DNA from: Deltaproteobacteria bacterium
GTDB lineage: Bacteria > Desulfobacterota > DSM-4660 > Desulfatiglandales > Desulfatiglandaceae
Length of the DNA: 8,186 bases
Reading direction: 5' to 3'
Assembly: GCA_019307645.1 (NCBI GenBank)
Contig: JAFDJF010000069.1
Coordinates: forward strand, 1-8,186
Shown here: positions 5,688-8,186 of the stretch, piece by piece
Layout: every line of letters starts with the position of its first letter
Numbering within the stretch: the first letter of the stretch is position 1
The notes under the pieces: model-generated
What the model saw: only the letters and a program-made list of their open reading frames with translations
Told to the model about the DNA's origin: nothing
The model's database searches: none
Made by a program: the position numbers and the translations under genes

Positions 5688-8135
5688 ATGCTCAATCGCC
5701 CCCTCATACCATTTTTCATCTTTTTCACAGGGGGCATACTGGTCGCTCATAAATTTTTCCCCTCCTGCCAGTGGCTCATTCTGCCGGTATTTATATGCAT
5801 CACGGTTTTTCTTTTAGGCGTCATCTGCCTGCCCCGCCGATCAGGAATTATCTGCCTGTTCCTCGCTTTCTTTCTCACGGGCGTCCTACTTGACATACTG
5901 CAGCACCGCCCTTCTCAGCTTCTGCCCCAGGCACTCAAGTATAAAAGGGGCACGGTTGAGGGGACCATCCTTGAGCCAGCTAAAGTCGTGGATTATACGG
6001 CAAGATTCAAGGTAAAGACCCACGGACTTTTTATGCCTGGGCAAACCGTGCCGCTCAGTGAAAATATTATTGTGACCATATACAATCATGTCCCCGATCT
6101 CACGCCCGGGCAGAAAATCCGCTTTCCCGCACGACTGAAACCCTTCAATAATTTCAATAACCCGGGCCGGTATGACTACGAATCGGCCATGAAGTTGAAA
6201 GGACTCACATGTGCTGCGGCTGTCTCCGATGGGAGATACATCTTTTTCATGGGAGACGGACACCTGCCCTTTCACCGTGAGCTGATGGAAAAAGTTCAGG
6301 GCCCAATAAGGGATTTTTTCAAACAGAACCTCAGCGCCGAGGCGAATGCCCTTTATCGCGCCATCATCCTGGGCGAACGCCAGGGGATATCCAAAGAGTT
6401 AAGAGAACCCTTTAATCAAACGGGTTTGGGACATGTGCTTGCGGTTTCCGGCCTCCATATCGGGCTTGTTGCCTGGGCCGCTTTTTTCCTTTTCAAATGG
6501 GGCCTGTCCCGATCTTATACCCTGCCCCTCAGAATCGATATTAAAAAAACGGCGGCCATTTTGACCTGTATTCCTGTTTTGCTCTATGTCTTCATCGCCG
6601 GCTTCCAGGTATCAAGCCAGCGGGCCATGATCATGGTGCTGGTTTTCCTCTTGTCCCTGATCCTTGGACGTGAAAAAGAGATCTGGTCCACCCTGGCCCT
6701 GGCCGGACTGCTTATTCTGGCCGTAGACCCACATGCCCTATTCAGCATGTCTTTTCAGCTTTCATTTTCTGCAGTGATCGGTATCCTATGGCTGACCCCT
6801 GCTATACTGGACAAAATCCCTGTCCCTGGAAAGATTAAACAAAAGGGCGTGTTAAATCATCTCTACACCTATTTTATCGGTCTTATTGCTGTATGCCTTT
6901 CCGCGACAATATTTCTTCTTCCCGTGATCATATTCTTCTTCCACCGTATCCCCCTGGTAACAATCCCTGCGAATCTAATGGTTGTGCCCATCCTTGGCCT
7001 GTGGGTGATTCCCCTGGGACTGATTTCCGCCATAGTACTGCCATTATCTTCCAGTGCAGCTGACATTTTTCTTCAGATGGGCGCATGGGGTCTAAACAGC
7101 ATGATGGAGATAATACGGTTCTGGTCTGATCTTCCCTGGTGCAGCCTCTGGACAGTCACACCAAACCCCTTTGAAATGCTCCTTTATTACGCACTCATTT
7201 TCTTCGTCTTCTTTTTCACGCGCGGAAAATGGGCAAAGATCGGGGTCATCGTCGTCACGGTCCTGTTTTTGGTTGACGCCGGCTACTGGATAAACCGGGT
7301 GTGCTTTAATAAGGAGCTGAGAATATCCTTTATGGATGTGGGGCAGGCAAATGCGGCCCTGGTGGAGTTTCCGGGCGGGAAAAAGATGATGATAGACGGG
7401 GGTGGCTTTTCTCGGGACCACTTTGATGTAGGCAGGATGGTGGTGGCCCCGTTTCTCTGGCATTCAAAGATACTGAAAATCGATTATCTTGTCTTGAGCC
7501 ATCCTCAATCGGATCATATGAACGGGCTTCGGTTCTTGGCAGAGGCATTTCATCCGAAGGAATTCTGGTATAACGGAGATGAGGTCAAAACGCCCTCTTT
7601 CCTGGAATTAATGCACATTATCGACGCGAAAAAGATCGAAAAACTTCTTCCAGCAGACCTGACAAAGGGAAAGGATATTAACGGGGCGGAAATCAAAATC
7701 CTGCATCCTAAGCCGGATGGTCAGCCTTTGTATCCTTTTGAAAGCGGAACAGGGTTGAACGACAACTCTTTGGTGCTCAAAATTTCTTACTGCGGAAAGT
7801 CATTCCTCTTTCCGGGCGACCTGGAACATCAAGGGGAAAGCGTCCTTCTCTCAAATGCAGCCGATTCTCTCAAATCCGATGTTCTCCTGTCTCCCCATCA
7901 CGGAAGTAAAAGTTCAAGCACCAGAGAATTCCTGAGGACGGTGCAGCCCAGCATATGCGTAATCTCCTCAGGCAAAAACAACTTTTTTGGCTTTCCACAT
8001 CAACAAACACTCCAAAGAGTTCGAGACATGGGGTGCAAAGTTATTAGAATCGATCAGGCAGGGGCGGTGCGATTTAGTGTTGGCCCGGAACTGTTTGAAG
8101 TTTCAACATTCCTTCCTCGTAACTCAGGTAGATAG
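5688..8135 (+). CDS. comEC: ComEC/Rec2 family DNA-uptake channel with C-terminal metallo-beta-lactamase-like domain
   Basis: An 815-residue inner-membrane protein with the full three-part ComEC layout. Residues 1-72 hold about three membrane segments; roughly 85-190 is the soluble DUF4131/OB-like domain. The Competence domain follows, with YRAIILGER (223-231), GLGHVLAVSGLHIGL (246-260), SSQRAMIM (309-316) and many membrane helices to about 530. The metallo-beta-lactamase domain runs from 545: ISFMDVGQANAALV, the metal motif SHPQSDH (604-610), PGDLE (709-713), HHGS (737-740) and FGFPH. ComEC passes single-stranded DNA into the cell; the beta-lactamase-like domain is thought to degrade or process a strand, and its metal ligands look intact. 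The ATG at 5688 is chosen because it opens at the first membrane helix; the frame is open upstream to 5544 but only inside murA. No Shine-Dalgarno precedes it, in line with coupling to murA; a GTG at 5673 is possible. The last few codons run into a repeat-like motif. Confidence 0.95.
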   Translation: MLNRPLIPFFIFFTGGILVAHKFFPSCQWLILPVFICITVFLLGVICLPRRSGIICLFLAFFLTGVLLDILQHRPSQLLPQALKYKRGTVEGTILEPAKVVDYTARFKVKTHGLFMPGQTVPLSENIIVTIYNHVPDLTPGQKIRFPARLKPFNNFNNPGRYDYESAMKLKGLTCAAAVSDGRYIFFMGDGHLPFHRELMEKVQGPIRDFFKQNLSAEANALYRAIILGERQGISKELREPFNQTGLGHVLAVSGLHIGLVAWAAFFLFKWGLSRSYTLPLRIDIKKTAAILTCIPVLLYVFIAGFQVSSQRAMIMVLVFLLSLILGREKEIWSTLALAGLLILAVDPHALFSMSFQLSFSAVIGILWLTPAILDKIPVPGKIKQKGVLNHLYTYFIGLIAVCLSATIFLLPVIIFFFHRIPLVTIPANLMVVPILGLWVIPLGLISAIVLPLSSSAADIFLQMGAWGLNSMMEIIRFWSDLPWCSLWTVTPNPFEMLLYYALIFFVFFFTRGKWAKIGVIVVTVLFLVDAGYWINRVCFNKELRISFMDVGQANAALVEFPGGKKMMIDGGGFSRDHFDVGRMVVAPFLWHSKILKIDYLVLSHPQSDHMNGLRFLAEAFHPKEFWYNGDEVKTPSFLELMHIIDAKKIEKLLPADLTKGKDINGAEIKILHPKPDGQPLYPFESGTGLNDNSLVLKISYCGKSFLFPGDLEHQGESVLLSNAADSLKSDVLLSPHHGSKSSSTREFLRTVQPSICVISSGKNNFFGFPHQQTLQRVRDMGCKVIRIDQAGAVRFSVGPELFEVSTFLPRNSGR

Positions 8136-8176
8136 GCTGTAGGCATTTAGGCTGTGAGGTACCGCAGGAAGGGAAC
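8136..8176. repeat. Short GG-spaced repeat tract after comEC
   Basis: Starting inside the comEC stop region, GG dinucleotides recur every 7-8 bases (GGTAGATA, GGCTGTA, GGCATTTA, GGCTGTGA, GGTACC). The spacing resembles the arrays upstream of murA although the units differ. Too short and degenerate to be certain. Confidence 0.35.
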
Positions 8177-8186
8177 ATGCGCGATC
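8177..8186 (+). CDS. Possible start of the next gene (truncated by the window end)
   Basis: An ATG at 8177-8179 follows a purine-rich stretch, AGGAAGGGAAC (8166-8176), whose AGGA lies seven bases before it, a good ribosome-binding-site geometry. Only three codons are visible, so nothing can be said about the product. It would be the third gene of a murA-comEC unit. Confidence 0.3.

Noticed and set aside
5021..5737. 238-codon minus-strand frame antisense to murA and comEC
   Set aside because: Long only because of murA codon composition; cysteine- and histidine-rich without domain pattern, and both plus-strand genes are unmistakable.

Overview
The window looks like chromosomal DNA from a Gram-negative bacterium. 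Protein flavour (a LepA of the delta-proteobacterial type, an IHF alpha subunit, MurA followed directly by ComEC) and the dense intergenic palindromes suggest a Desulfobacterota / delta-proteobacterium-like organism. That assignment is inference from general familiarity; no rRNA or other marker is present to settle it. It is a housekeeping region whose gene spaces are heavily loaded with repeats, not a classical accessory island.

Layout. Bases 38-170 hold a small inverted-repeat element (copy 1 of a three-copy family). On the minus strand follow lepA (178-1986, elongation factor 4) and, upstream of it, ihfA (2484-2771, integration host factor alpha). The 497-base gap between them holds a second kind of palindromic element (about 2026-2167), a compound stem and a 13-bp hairpin. 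Copy 2 of the first family (2882-3011) lies just upstream of a good candidate ihfA promoter, with 9-bp direct repeats around it. A minus-strand Mut7-C (PIN-like plus zinc ribbon) gene at 3154-3609 is broken by one in-frame TAA, with the conserved C-terminal half still readable beyond it. The 820-base gap 3610-4429 holds a GC-rich tract, copy 3 of the family, and a nested set of degenerate 7-base arrays (GGTTCAN and GGGATCA types) arranged as inverted repeats. Then, on the plus strand, come murA (4430-5686) and comEC (5688-8135), separated by one base and so probably co-transcribed and translationally coupled. The last ten bases may be the start of the next gene.

Functionally the intact genes cover translation (LepA), nucleoid architecture (IHF), the first committed step of peptidoglycan synthesis (MurA) and DNA uptake (ComEC). 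I see no phage, toxin, CRISPR, tRNA or transposase gene. I do not see a convincing new multi-gene system; the points most worth a second look are the stop-interrupted Mut7-C gene and the intergenic repeat architecture.
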